NCBI GenBank assembly: GCA_035531755.1
Contig: DATKSK010000042.1
Coordinates: forward strand, 1 to 64,000
DNA length: 64,000 nt
Source: Acidimicrobiales bacterium
GTDB lineage: Bacteria > Actinomycetota > Acidimicrobiia > Acidimicrobiales > UBA8190
Direction: 5' to 3'
The notes under the pieces: generated by a model
Told to the model about the DNA's origin: nothing
The model's input: the letters and a program-made list of their open reading frames with translations, nothing else
Databases searched by the model: none
Shown here: positions 55,251 to 63,575 of the stretch, piece by piece
How positions within the stretch are numbered: the first letter of the stretch is position 1
Layout: every line of letters begins with the position of its first letter
Translations under genes and position numbers: made by a program

Positions 55251-55256
55251 TATCTT
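55251..55256 (+). promoter_or_regulatory. -10 box of the binding-protein/GH13 operon
   Basis: TATCTT, 62 bases before ATG 55319. Confidence 0.35.
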
Positions 55257-55318
55257 GGGCCGCCGGAAGGGCCGATCGCCCGAGGGGGACCTCCGGGGTG
55301 GCGGGGCAGGAGGTGGAG

Positions 55319-56812
55319 ATGGCCGGGTCGGGCCGTGGGCGCTGGGAACGATCGTGGCGGCGGTTCCGTCGAAGGCCCCGGCGCGTGCAGGTCGGCTCGG
55401 TGGTCGTCGCCGTGGCGGTCGTGGCGGCCGCCTCCTTCTTCGTCGGTTCGGGCTCGTCCGGCGGCTCTCCGGGCTCCACCACCGCACCGACCCCGGCAGG
55501 GGCGCCCGGCAGAGGCGCCGCCGACGGCGCCGGCGTCAGCGCCCACGCCATCAAGGTGGTCTTCCCCGTCTCCAACCTGCAGGCGCTGGCCTCCAACCTC
55601 GGCTTCGCCGGCGATATCGAGTACGGCGAGCAGGCCAAGGCGATCGACCTCTTCGTCAAGCAGATCAACGACGCCGGGGGAATACACGGCCGGAAGATCG
55701 ACCCGGTGATCGTCCACTTCGACCCGACGAACGAGGTGGTCATGCGGGCCATGTGCAAGGACTGGACCGAAGGGGGCTCCCCGGCCTTCGCCGTGCTCGA
55801 CGGGGTGGGCACCTGGTCGGGCGACAACCAGCTGTGCATCACCCAGGAGGGCCATACGCCCTTGCTCAGCCAGTGGACGACGGTGACGGATTGGACGCGC
55901 CAGGGCGCGCCCTACCTGTGGTGGACGGGCCCCGACGATGCCGCCATCCTGAAGGCCACGGTGCAGTGGGGTGTGGCCGCCGGGCTGCTCGGGAACGCCA
56001 CCAAGGTCGCCGTGGTCGTCGGTGACCGGGCGAGCGACCAACTGGCGCTGAACCAGTACCTGCTGCCCGACCTGCAACAGGTGGGCGTGACGCCGATCGT
56101 CAAGACGATCCCCGCCAACCCGTCAGACATCGCCGGCACCGATGCCCAGGCGCCCTTCGTCGTGCAGCAGTTGAAATCGGACGGCGTCACCTCGGTGATC
56201 CCGCTCATACCGTTCAACGTCTTCTTCCCTGTCCTCGCGGCCGAGACGACGCAGCAGTACTTCCCGAGGCTCCTGTTGTCGGACTACGAGAACTCCATCC
56301 AAGCGGCGCTGGGGCTCATCCCCCTCCCCTACGAAAAGGCGCTCGACGGGCAGGAGGGCGTCACGACGGAGACGCTCGGGGGGATCGACGACACCCGCCC
56401 GGAGGCGGACGGTGGCTACGACACCGGCGTGCGGAGTTGCTTCGCGACGTGGCACAAGGCCTATCCGCAGGTCCCGGAGGGAAACCAGAACTTCTACATC
56501 GAGGAACAGGGGCCGGTGCAGGCCTGGTGCCAGGAGATCCGCCTGTTCGCAGCGGCGGCGACCGCGGCCGGCCCGCACCTCGATCGGCGGACGTTCGACG
56601 CCGCCATGGCCACGATCTCCGACTTCCCGGGAGGCTTTTCCCCGACTCTGACCTACGGCCCGGACAAGTTCTCGGGCCCCACCGAGTACCGGGTGGTCAG
56701 GCTCCACACCAATGCACCGGTGTCGAGCCAGTGCAAGATGCCGCTCGACCACACTCCCCAGACGGTGTGCTGGGTCGTCGTGAACGACTGGCAACCACTC
56801 CCCGGGTCGTGA
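55319..56812 (+). CDS. Type I periplasmic-binding-like protein (LivK-type)
   Basis: 497 residues. N-terminal anchor: basic 1-24, hydrophobic VGSVVVAVAVVAAASFFVG, then a Ser/Gly/Pro linker. The body is a Leu/Ile/Val-binding type fold: IKVVFPVSNLQALASNL, EQAKAIDLFVKQINDAGGIHGRKIDPVIVHFDPTNEVVMRAMCKDWTE, TKVAVVVGD, and GVTSVIPLIPFNVFFPVLAAET. Such proteins bind amino acids or other small solutes outside the membrane. ATG 55319 has AGGAGG upstream. No permease gene follows; a GH13 gene overlaps its stop. Confidence 0.85.
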   Translation: MAGSGRGRWERSWRRFRRRPRRVQVGSVVVAVAVVAAASFFVGSGSSGGSPGSTTAPTPAGAPGRGAADGAGVSAHAIKVVFPVSNLQALASNLGFAGDIEYGEQAKAIDLFVKQINDAGGIHGRKIDPVIVHFDPTNEVVMRAMCKDWTEGGSPAFAVLDGVGTWSGDNQLCITQEGHTPLLSQWTTVTDWTRQGAPYLWWTGPDDAAILKATVQWGVAAGLLGNATKVAVVVGDRASDQLALNQYLLPDLQQVGVTPIVKTIPANPSDIAGTDAQAPFVVQQLKSDGVTSVIPLIPFNVFFPVLAAETTQQYFPRLLLSDYENSIQAALGLIPLPYEKALDGQEGVTTETLGGIDDTRPEADGGYDTGVRSCFATWHKAYPQVPEGNQNFYIEEQGPVQAWCQEIRLFAAAATAAGPHLDRRTFDAAMATISDFPGGFSPTLTYGPDKFSGPTEYRVVRLHTNAPVSSQCKMPLDHTPQTVCWVVVNDWQPLPGS

Positions 56813-58647
56813 CGCCCGACGACACGGGGTCGGCCCCGATCGCGACGGGGCCTCGGCCCATGCCCGCGATGCCGGGCCACAGGGACACGCCCGCGGCGCC
56901 CTGGTGGCAGACCGACGTCCTGTACCAGGTCTATCCCCGCTCGTTCGCCGACTCGGACGCGGACGGCACGGGCGACCTGCGCGGCATCATCGACCGGCTC
57001 GACCACCTCGTGTGGTTGGGGGTGGGCGGGATCTGGCTGAGCCCGATCACGGTCTCGCCCAACGCCGACTGGGGTTACGACGTCGCCGACTACTGCGCCG
57101 TGCTGCCCGAGCTCGGGACACTGGACACGTTCGACCTCCTCGTCACCGAAGCGGCCCGTCGAGGTGTGCGCGTCCTGATGGACCTGGTGCCCAACCACAC
57201 GAGCGATGACCACCCGTGGTTCGTCGACTCCCGCTCCTCGAGGACGTCGCCGCGACGCGGGTGGTATGTCTGGGCGGACCCCAAGCCCGACGGGACGCCG
57301 CCGAACAACTGGGTGAGCAGCTTCGGGGGCCCGGCCTGGACGCTCGACGCCGTCACCGGTCAGTACTACCTGCACAACCACCTGTCCGAGCAGCCGGACC
57401 TCAACTGGTGGAACGACGACGTCCGTTCTGCTTTCGACGACGTCCTGCGGTTCTGGTTGGACCGGGGGGTCGCCGGGTTCCGCATCGACGTTTGCAACAT
57501 CATCGTCAAGGACGCCCTGCTCCGGGACAACCCACCCGCCACCGAGGACGACGACTTCGAGGCTCAGCTCTTCGGACAGCGACCCGTCTACAGTGCGAAC
57601 CGCCCGGAGGTCCACGACGTCCTGCGGCGGTGGCGCCGGCTGGCCGAGTCGTACGACCCCCCGCGGGTCCTCGTCGGGGAGACGCCGGTGGAGGTCGAGG
57701 TGATGGCCGACTACTACGGCGACGGCCACGACGAACTGCACCTGGCGTTCAACTTCCCGTTCATCACCGCACCGCTCCAGGCCGACGCCATGCGACAGAT
57801 CGTCGAGCGCACGGAGGAGCGCCTGCCACCGGGTGCGTGGCCGGCGTGGACGGGGTCGAACCACGATATGTCGCGGTTGGCGTCGCGCTGGGCGGACGGC
57901 GATCCCCGCAAGGTCAGGGTGGCCCTCGTCGTGTTGCTGTGCCTGCGCGGCACGCCTGTCCTGTACCAGGGCGACGAGATCGGCCTGGGCGACGTCCCGG
58001 TGGCCCGGGACGACCTGCGCGACCCTCTGGGCGTCCGGTACTGGCCGGCCTACGCCGGGCGCGACGCCATGCGGACGCCCATGCCGTGGCGCAACATGCC
58101 CGGCGGTGGCTTCACCGAGCCGGGCACACGCCCGTGGCTGCCGCTGGGGGACGTCGCCGGGTGCAACGTGGAGGACCAGCGAGCAGACCCCGGGTCCGTG
58201 CTCACGCTGGCCCGGGACCTGATCGCCCTGCGCCGGCAGTCCGGTGCCCTGCAGACGGGTCGCTACGAAACGATCGAGGCGCCCGACGGCGTGTGGGCGT
58301 GGCGCCGGGGCGACGGCGTCGTCGTGGTGCTCAACCTCTCCGACGACGACGCCACCGTCGACGCGGTCCACGGCCGCGTGCGCATCGGCACGGACCGAGA
58401 CCGCGACGGGCGGCCGGTCCGGGGCAAGCTCCGACTGCTGGGCTGGGAAGGGGTCGTCATCGAGACGGCACAGCCCGGTCGGCTTCGCCCCCGCACCACA
58501 CCGACCGGCACCGGTGGCGTCGGGGCGCCCGGGCCGCCGGAGCAGGTCGGCGCGGGTCGAGTGGAACGAGGGGTACCCGTGCCCGCCACACCGGGCCGGG
58601 CCGTGTCGGCGGCGCCCCTCAGGGGACGAGGACGACCTTCCCCGTAA
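56809..58647 (+). CDS. GH13 alpha-glucosidase
   Basis: 612 residues: DVLYQVYPRSFADSDADGTGDLRGI, DLVPNHTSDDHPWF, nucleophile Asp227 in GFRIDVCN, acid/base Glu291 in LVGETPVE, Asp353 in SNHDMSRL. Layout fits oligo-1,6-glucosidase or alpha-glucosidase. GTG 56809 overlaps the binding-protein stop (GTGA). The last 60 residues are a Gly/Pro/Arg-rich tail beyond the catalytic and beta domains, and the 3' end overlaps the convergent oxidoreductase gene by 29 bp. Confidence 0.93.
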   Translation: MTPDDTGSAPIATGPRPMPAMPGHRDTPAAPWWQTDVLYQVYPRSFADSDADGTGDLRGIIDRLDHLVWLGVGGIWLSPITVSPNADWGYDVADYCAVLPELGTLDTFDLLVTEAARRGVRVLMDLVPNHTSDDHPWFVDSRSSRTSPRRGWYVWADPKPDGTPPNNWVSSFGGPAWTLDAVTGQYYLHNHLSEQPDLNWWNDDVRSAFDDVLRFWLDRGVAGFRIDVCNIIVKDALLRDNPPATEDDDFEAQLFGQRPVYSANRPEVHDVLRRWRRLAESYDPPRVLVGETPVEVEVMADYYGDGHDELHLAFNFPFITAPLQADAMRQIVERTEERLPPGAWPAWTGSNHDMSRLASRWADGDPRKVRVALVVLLCLRGTPVLYQGDEIGLGDVPVARDDLRDPLGVRYWPAYAGRDAMRTPMPWRNMPGGGFTEPGTRPWLPLGDVAGCNVEDQRADPGSVLTLARDLIALRRQSGALQTGRYETIEAPDGVWAWRRGDGVVVVLNLSDDDATVDAVHGRVRIGTDRDRDGRPVRGKLRLLGWEGVVIETAQPGRLRPRTTPTGTGGVGAPGPPEQVGAGRVERGVPVPATPGRAVSAAPLRGRGRPSP

Positions 58648-59590
58648 CGGTCCGATCGAGCAGCGAGGCCATCACCGCGGCCGCTTCGCCGAGCGGCCGT
58701 TCGACCGCCTCGACCGGGTGCAGACGGCCGTCGTCGACCATCTCGATGAGCTCGTCGAGCATCGCCCGGTTGTCGTCGGGGTGGCTCATGGCCCACGAGC
58801 CCCAGTCGACGCCGACCACGGTGCGGTTGTTCAGCAGGACGTGGTTGAGCGGGACCGAGGCGATCGGGCCGGAGGCGAACCCGATGACGCAGAACCGCCC
58901 GAACGTCCGGGTGGCGCGCAGGGCGGGCTCGCTGTGGTGCCCCCCGACCGGGTCCACGACCACGTCGGCACCGCCGCCGGTGAGTTCGCGGACGCGCGAC
59001 TTCAGGTCCTCGTGCTCGTACGCCACGGTCGCCTCGGCGCCCATCTGCCGGGCAGCGTCGAGCTTGTCCTCGGTCGACGCCGCCGCCACGACGTGGGCGC
59101 CGAGGCTCACGGCGACGTCGACGGTGGCCAGACCGATGCCGCCGCCTGCGCCCAAGACGAGCACCCACTCACCTTCGCTGACGGTCACCCGTCGCGTCAG
59201 CGTGAACCATGCCGTGCTGTAGCTCTGGATGAACGCCGCCGCCTGGCCGAAGCTGAGCGCCTGGGGCATCGAGTCGAGGGACCGGGCGGGCACCACCACC
59301 TGCTCCGCGAAGGCGCCGAAGCCGATCATGGCCATGACGCGCTCCCCCACCGACACGCGTGTCACGCCCTCGCCGACGGCGCGCACGATACCCGCGACCT
59401 CCCCGCCGGGGACGAACGGCACGGCCGGCTTCAACTGGTACCGCCCCTGGCAGATCAAACCGTCGACGTAGTTCACCCCGGCGGCCCGCACGTCCACGAC
59501 GACCTGGCCCGGCCCGGGGGCCACCTCGTCGCGCTCCTCGACGACGACGTTGTCGAGGGAGCCCAGTTCCCTGCACACCACGACGCGCAC
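58619..59590 (-). CDS. Zinc-independent quinone oxidoreductase-like MDR protein
   Basis: 323 residues of the QOR/zeta-crystallin type: VVDVRAAGVNYVDGLICQGRYQLKPAVPFVPGGEVAGIV, Rossmann loop VLVLGAGGGIGLATVDVA, GGADVVVDPVGG. No structural zinc cysteines. Reduces quinones or enones with NADPH. GTG 59590 directly follows a -10 box. Divergent from TetR, so possibly under its control. Confidence 0.92.
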   Translation of the reverse strand: MRVVVCRELGSLDNVVVEERDEVAPGPGQVVVDVRAAGVNYVDGLICQGRYQLKPAVPFVPGGEVAGIVRAVGEGVTRVSVGERVMAMIGFGAFAEQVVVPARSLDSMPQALSFGQAAAFIQSYSTAWFTLTRRVTVSEGEWVLVLGAGGGIGLATVDVAVSLGAHVVAAASTEDKLDAARQMGAEATVAYEHEDLKSRVRELTGGGADVVVDPVGGHHSEPALRATRTFGRFCVIGFASGPIASVPLNHVLLNNRTVVGVDWGSWAMSHPDDNRAMLDELIEMVDDGRLHPVEAVERPLGEAAAVMASLLDRTVTGKVVLVP

Positions 59591-59596
59591 GACCGG

Positions 59597-59602
59597 ACAC
59601 TA
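59597..59602 (-). promoter_or_regulatory. -10 box of a probable leaderless promoter
   Basis: TAGTGT on the minus strand ends 6 bases before GTG 59590. Confidence 0.5.
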
Positions 59603-59617
59603 GAACACCGGTGCGCG

Positions 59618-59689
59618 CCACGACACCGTGCGCCCCACGACACCGTGCGCCCCACGACACCGTGCGCACCACGACACCGTGCGCACCAC
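59618..59689. repeat. 17-bp tandem repeat between the MDR and TetR genes
   Basis: CGACACCGTGCGCCCCA-type units begin at 59621, 59638, 59655 and 59672, spaced exactly 17 bp. They lie directly upstream of both divergent promoters. Confidence 0.9.
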
Positions 59690-59720
59690 CGTCAGGGGCC
59701 CTCCGCCCGGCGGAGACTCC

Positions 59721-59749
59721 TTGCATTTACAGTGCAACCTTCCTAGCAT
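59721..59749 (+). promoter_or_regulatory. TetR gene promoter with embedded palindrome (candidate operator)
   Basis: -35 TTGCAT (59721-59726), 17-bp spacer, -10 TAGCAT (59744-59749) ending 6 bases before ATG 59756. The palindrome TTGCA-N7-TGCAA (59721-59737) starts on the -35 and fills much of the spacer, a typical position for TetR self-repression. Confidence 0.6.
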
Positions 59750-59755
59750 CCACCC

Positions 59756-60427
59756 ATGGCGTCGGAGAGCGGGCCCACGGTGGCGACGGCGGCGAAGCCG
59801 GCGAGCGGTTCGGACGGGGCGGCAGAGGCGGCGGACGGCCGACTGGCCCGGGGCGAGCGCACCCGGCGCGCCCTGGCCGAGGCCCTGATCGGTCTGCTCG
59901 AAGAGGGCGACGCCCGGCCCACGGCTCGGCGCATCGCGGCGCGCGCCGGGGTGTCGCTGCGCCTCGTCTACCACCACTTCGAGGACGTGGAGTCCATCCT
60001 GCGCGCCGCGGTGGCGATCCAGGAACAGCGCCACTGGCGCCACATCCGGCCCGTCGAGCCCGCCCTCCCCCTGGCCGAGCGGGTCGCCGGCGTCGTCCGT
60101 CAGCGCACCGGCGTGTTCCAAGCCGTGGCGCCGGTACGCCGGGCGGCCGAAGCCATGGCGGACAGCTCCCCCACCATCGCCGGGGAGCTGGCCCGCGCCC
60201 GCTCCCGGCTGCGCGCCCAGCTCCGCGCCACGTTCGCGCCCGAGCTCGATCGCGGCACGACGCCGTCGGCCGCGTCGCGCCTCGACGTGCTGGAGGTTGC
60301 GACCTCGTGGGAGACATGGGAGCAGCTCCAGCGCATGGGTCGGGGGGCGGCCGCCTGCCGGCGGACGATGGAACTGCTCGCCACGGCCGCCGTCGGCGGA
60401 CCGACCGGTACCGGAGGTAGGACATGA
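59756..60427 (+). CDS. TetR-family transcriptional regulator
   Basis: 223 residues. HTH near 35-80: RTRRALAEALIGLLEEGDARPTARRIAARAGVSLRLVYHHFEDVESILRAAV; C-terminal ligand domain not assignable. ATG 59756 is supported by the leaderless promoter. Overlaps the haloalkane dehalogenase start (ATGA). Likely represses its own operon and perhaps the divergent quinone oxidoreductase in response to a small organic compound. Confidence 0.92.
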   Translation: MASESGPTVATAAKPASGSDGAAEAADGRLARGERTRRALAEALIGLLEEGDARPTARRIAARAGVSLRLVYHHFEDVESILRAAVAIQEQRHWRHIRPVEPALPLAERVAGVVRQRTGVFQAVAPVRRAAEAMADSSPTIAGELARARSRLRAQLRATFAPELDRGTTPSAASRLDVLEVATSWETWEQLQRMGRGAAACRRTMELLATAAVGGPTGTGGRT

Positions 60428-61344
60428 AGGTACTGCGCACACCCGACGAACGGTTCGAGGGCCTGCCGGGCTACGGATTCGCCCCGCACTACGTCGAGGT
60501 GGCGTCGGGCGACGGACAGGGCCGGCTGCGCGTGCACTACGTCGACGAGGGCCCCTCCGCCGGCGCGGAGACGATCCTCCTGCTCCACGGCGAGCCGTCG
60601 TGGAGCTACCTCTACCGCAGGATGGTGGCGCCGCTCACGGGTGCCGGCTTCCGCGTGATCGCGCCGGACCTGGTGGGCTTCGGCCGCTCCGACAAGCCGG
60701 CCAGCCGCACCGACTACACCTACGCGCGGCATGTCGAGTGGATGCGCGCCGCGCTGTTCGACGAGGTGGGGCTGACGGGGTTGACGCTCGTGGGCCAGGA
60801 CTGGGGCGGCCTCATCGGCCTGCGGCTCGTCGCCGAGCATCCCGACCGCTTCCGCCGGGTGGTGGCGGCCAACACCGGCCTGCCCACGGGCGACACGGAC
60901 ATGGGCGAGGCCTTCATGGCCTGGCAGAAGTTCTCCCAGGAGGTGCCGGAGCTCCCCGTGGGCCGCATCGTGCGCGGCGGGTGCGTCACCGACGTGGCGC
61001 CCGCGGTGGTCGCCGCCTACGACGCCCCGTTCCCCGACGAGTCGTTCAAGGAGGGGGCCCGCCAGTTCCCCGTGCTCGTGCCCACCCGTCCCGACGACCC
61101 CGCCGCCGAGGCCAACCGCCGCGCCTGGGAGGTGCTGCGCCGGTTCGACAAGCCCTTCCTGTGCGCGTTCAGCGATCGCGACCCCATCACCCACGGCGCC
61201 GATCGGCTGTTCCTCGACCAGGTCCCCGGGGCCGCCGGGAGGGACCACACCACCATCGCCGGCGGGGGCCACTTCCTCCAGGAGGACAAGGGGGAGGACC
61301 TCGCCCGCACCGTCGTCGCCTTCGTCGCGGCGACCACGGCCTGA
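60424..61344 (+). CDS. Haloalkane dehalogenase-like alpha/beta hydrolase
   Basis: 306 residues of the DhlA/HLD-I type: LLLHGEPSWSYLYR (oxyanion HGEPSW 55-60), VGQDWGGLIGLRL with nucleophile Asp126 and halide-binding Trp127, and GGGHFLQ with His283. These features separate dehalogenases from esterases, which carry Ser at the nucleophile. ATG 60424 overlaps the TetR stop. Substrate unknown. Confidence 0.9.
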   Translation: MKVLRTPDERFEGLPGYGFAPHYVEVASGDGQGRLRVHYVDEGPSAGAETILLLHGEPSWSYLYRRMVAPLTGAGFRVIAPDLVGFGRSDKPASRTDYTYARHVEWMRAALFDEVGLTGLTLVGQDWGGLIGLRLVAEHPDRFRRVVAANTGLPTGDTDMGEAFMAWQKFSQEVPELPVGRIVRGGCVTDVAPAVVAAYDAPFPDESFKEGARQFPVLVPTRPDDPAAEANRRAWEVLRRFDKPFLCAFSDRDPITHGADRLFLDQVPGAAGRDHTTIAGGGHFLQEDKGEDLARTVVAFVAATTA

Positions 61345-61347
61345 CCC

Positions 61348-61411
61348 GCACCGTCCGACCGCCGCACCGTCCGACCGCCGCACCGTCCGACCGCCTCACC
61401 GTCCGACCGAA
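61348..61411 (+). repeat. 16-bp tandem repeat upstream of the sulfatase gene
   Basis: GCACCGTCCGACCGCC repeated four times (61348, 61364, 61380, and a diverged copy at 61396). It fills the whole gap between two genes and ends just before the ribosome binding site GGAGC. Confidence 0.9.
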
Positions 61412-61420
61412 CGGAGCACC

Positions 61421-62953
61421 ATGGGCCGCAAGATCCTCTTCGTCACCACCGACCAGCAGCGCTACGACGCGCTCGGGTGCACGGGCAACACCATCGCCCG
61501 CACCCCGGTCGTCGACGCGTTGGCAGCGGCCGGCGTCGTCTACCACCGCGCCCACAACCAGAACACGGTGTGCACGCCGGCGCGCTCGACCATGATCACC
61601 GGCCAGTACGTGCGCACCCACGGCGTGGTCTCCAACGGGATCCCCCTTCCCACCGACGCGCCCTCGGTGGCGGCGCACCTGCACGACACCGTGGGCTACC
61701 GCACGGCCCTGATCGGCAAGGCCCACTTCCAGCCGGCGTTCGACCCCGACGGCAAGTGGACGGAGAACTGCCTGGCCGGCGACCGCTCGACCGGGCCCTA
61801 CCGCGGCTTCGACCACGTCGAGCTGGCCATGCACGGCTACCTGCGGCGCTGGCACTACGACAAATGGCTCGAGGCGAACGGCGCCGAGTGGCTCGACGCC
61901 TACTACCCCCTCATCAACTTCGCCAGCATGGGCCTCAACGACGAGGGCGGCGGCGACACCGACGCGCCGGAGGTGAAGCACAACCCGATGCCGCGCGGCA
62001 TGTACCACACCGACTGGGTCGCCAACCGGGCCATCGCCTGGCTCGACTCGCTGCCGGCGGACGAGGACTGGTTCTGCTGGATGAGCTTCCCCGACCCCCA
62101 CCACCCGTGGGACCCCCCGGTCGACGAGGTGCGCCGCCGCATCGACTGGCGCCAGCTCGACCTGCCCCCGGGGCACCCGGGCTCGATCGACAAGGCGGTC
62201 GAGATCCTGGCCCAGAAGCCCCATCACTGGCTCGACTGGTACGAGGGGCGGTTCCAGAACATGGAGGGCGGGCCCATGCGCTTCGTGCCCGGCACCATGT
62301 CGCACGACCAGGTGCGCGAGGTGAGCGCCCTCATCCACGTGGAGAACGAGCTGATCGACGAGGCCCTGGGCCGCGTGATGGCTCGCATCGAGGAGCGCGG
62401 CTGGGGGCCCGACACCGACGTCGTGTTCACCACCGACCACGGCGAGCTCCAGGGAGACTTCGGGCTGCTGTTCAAGGGCCCGTACCACGTCGACGCGCTG
62501 ATGCGCGTGCCCCTGGTGTGGCGCCCGGCCCCGAGCGCGGGCGTCACCCCTGCCGAGGTGCACGAGCCCGTGGGCCACGTCGACCTCGTCCCGACCTTCT
62601 GCGACATCGCGGGGGCGGCGGTGCCCGACTGGGCGCAGGGCCGGATGCTGCCGGTGGCGCCGGGCTCGGACCGCCACTGGGCCATCACCGAGTGGGACAG
62701 CCAGTTCGCCCATATCGGCATGCACCTGCGGTCGATCTACCGCGACGGTTGGCTGTGCACCGCGTACGAGCCCGGCCCCCTCTACCAGGGGACCGAGGGC
62801 GAGCTCTACGACATGGCGGAGGACCCCATGCAGTGGCGCAACCTGTGGGACGACCCCGCCTATCGGGCCCGGCGCGACGAGCTGGTCACCGATCTCTACG
62901 ACAACCTGCCCGAGCAGCGCCAGCCGCCGCTCGCCGTGGAGGCCCCGGTCTGA
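61421..62953 (+). CDS. Sulfatase (type I, formylglycine-dependent)
   Basis: 510 residues. ILFVTTDQQRYDALGC metal site, VCTPARSTMITG with Cys51-x-Pro-x-Arg (the site converted to formylglycine), KAHFQP, and the second metal site FTTDHGELQGDFGLLFKG. Hydrolyses sulfate esters or, in some subfamilies, phosphonate monoesters. No signal peptide. ATG 61421 with GGAGC upstream; probably co-transcribed with the dehalogenase. No maturase is in the window. Confidence 0.92.
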   Translation: MGRKILFVTTDQQRYDALGCTGNTIARTPVVDALAAAGVVYHRAHNQNTVCTPARSTMITGQYVRTHGVVSNGIPLPTDAPSVAAHLHDTVGYRTALIGKAHFQPAFDPDGKWTENCLAGDRSTGPYRGFDHVELAMHGYLRRWHYDKWLEANGAEWLDAYYPLINFASMGLNDEGGGDTDAPEVKHNPMPRGMYHTDWVANRAIAWLDSLPADEDWFCWMSFPDPHHPWDPPVDEVRRRIDWRQLDLPPGHPGSIDKAVEILAQKPHHWLDWYEGRFQNMEGGPMRFVPGTMSHDQVREVSALIHVENELIDEALGRVMARIEERGWGPDTDVVFTTDHGELQGDFGLLFKGPYHVDALMRVPLVWRPAPSAGVTPAEVHEPVGHVDLVPTFCDIAGAAVPDWAQGRMLPVAPGSDRHWAITEWDSQFAHIGMHLRSIYRDGWLCTAYEPGPLYQGTEGELYDMAEDPMQWRNLWDDPAYRARRDELVTDLYDNLPEQRQPPLAVEAPV

Positions 62954-62971
62954 CCGGGGTCGTCGCGCCGG

Positions 62972-63568
62972 TCAGGGCGCGGGGGCGGGAACCGTCTCGT
63001 TGTAGCGCTGCAGCACGGGGCCGTCGACCCCCCAGGCGATCCGGGTGATCGACGCCGTCGCCAGGTAGAGCCGCCATGCCACGGCGTCCCCGGTACCGAG
63101 GGCCCACGCCACGGCCGCCTTGATGGGCGACACGTGGCTCACGACGACGACGTCGGTGTCGGCCCGCGCCCCCGCACCGGGGCGGGCGAACAGCTCGTCG
63201 CACGCGTCGCGTACACGAACGCCCACCTCGGCCAGCGACTCGCCGCCGGGCGGCCGGTACCCGGGGTCGCCGCGCCAGCGCGCCCAGACCTCGGCCGGGA
63301 CGGACCCGAGCGCCTGTCCCTCGAACTCGCCGTAGTCCACCTCGACCCAGCGCTCGTCGACTTCGGCGGGCACGTCGAGTCCCAGCGCGCCGGCGGTGTC
63401 GACGGCCCGTCCCAGGGGGCTCGTCACCAGCCTGCCGACGGCGCCGACGGCGCCCCCGAGGGCAGCGGCCTGCGCCCGGCCGCGGTCGGTCAGCGGAGAG
63501 TCGGTCCGGCCGAGCAGGAGGCCGGCGGCGTTCCCCGCCGCTTCGCCATGACGCACGAGGACCAGCAC
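62972..63568 (-). CDS. Histidine phosphatase (phosphoglycerate mutase-like)
   Basis: 198 residues: LVLVRHGEAAGN with catalytic His7, DSPLTDRGRAQAAALG, VTSPLGRAVDTA, VVVSHVSPIKAAVAWAL with the second catalytic His. Similar to CobC or the acid-phosphatase half of the RNase H/phosphatase protein that follows a zinc-ribbon gene in many actinobacteria; here there is no RNase H domain. GTG 63568 with GAGG upstream. Confidence 0.9.
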   Translation of the reverse strand: MLVLVRHGEAAGNAAGLLLGRTDSPLTDRGRAQAAALGGAVGAVGRLVTSPLGRAVDTAGALGLDVPAEVDERWVEVDYGEFEGQALGSVPAEVWARWRGDPGYRPPGGESLAEVGVRVRDACDELFARPGAGARADTDVVVVSHVSPIKAAVAWALGTGDAVAWRLYLATASITRIAWGVDGPVLQRYNETVPAPAP

Positions 63569-63575
63569 GGCGACC

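Noticed and set aside
59618-59689. 17-bp repeats as a CRISPR remnant
   Set aside because: Units are head to tail without spacers and too short.
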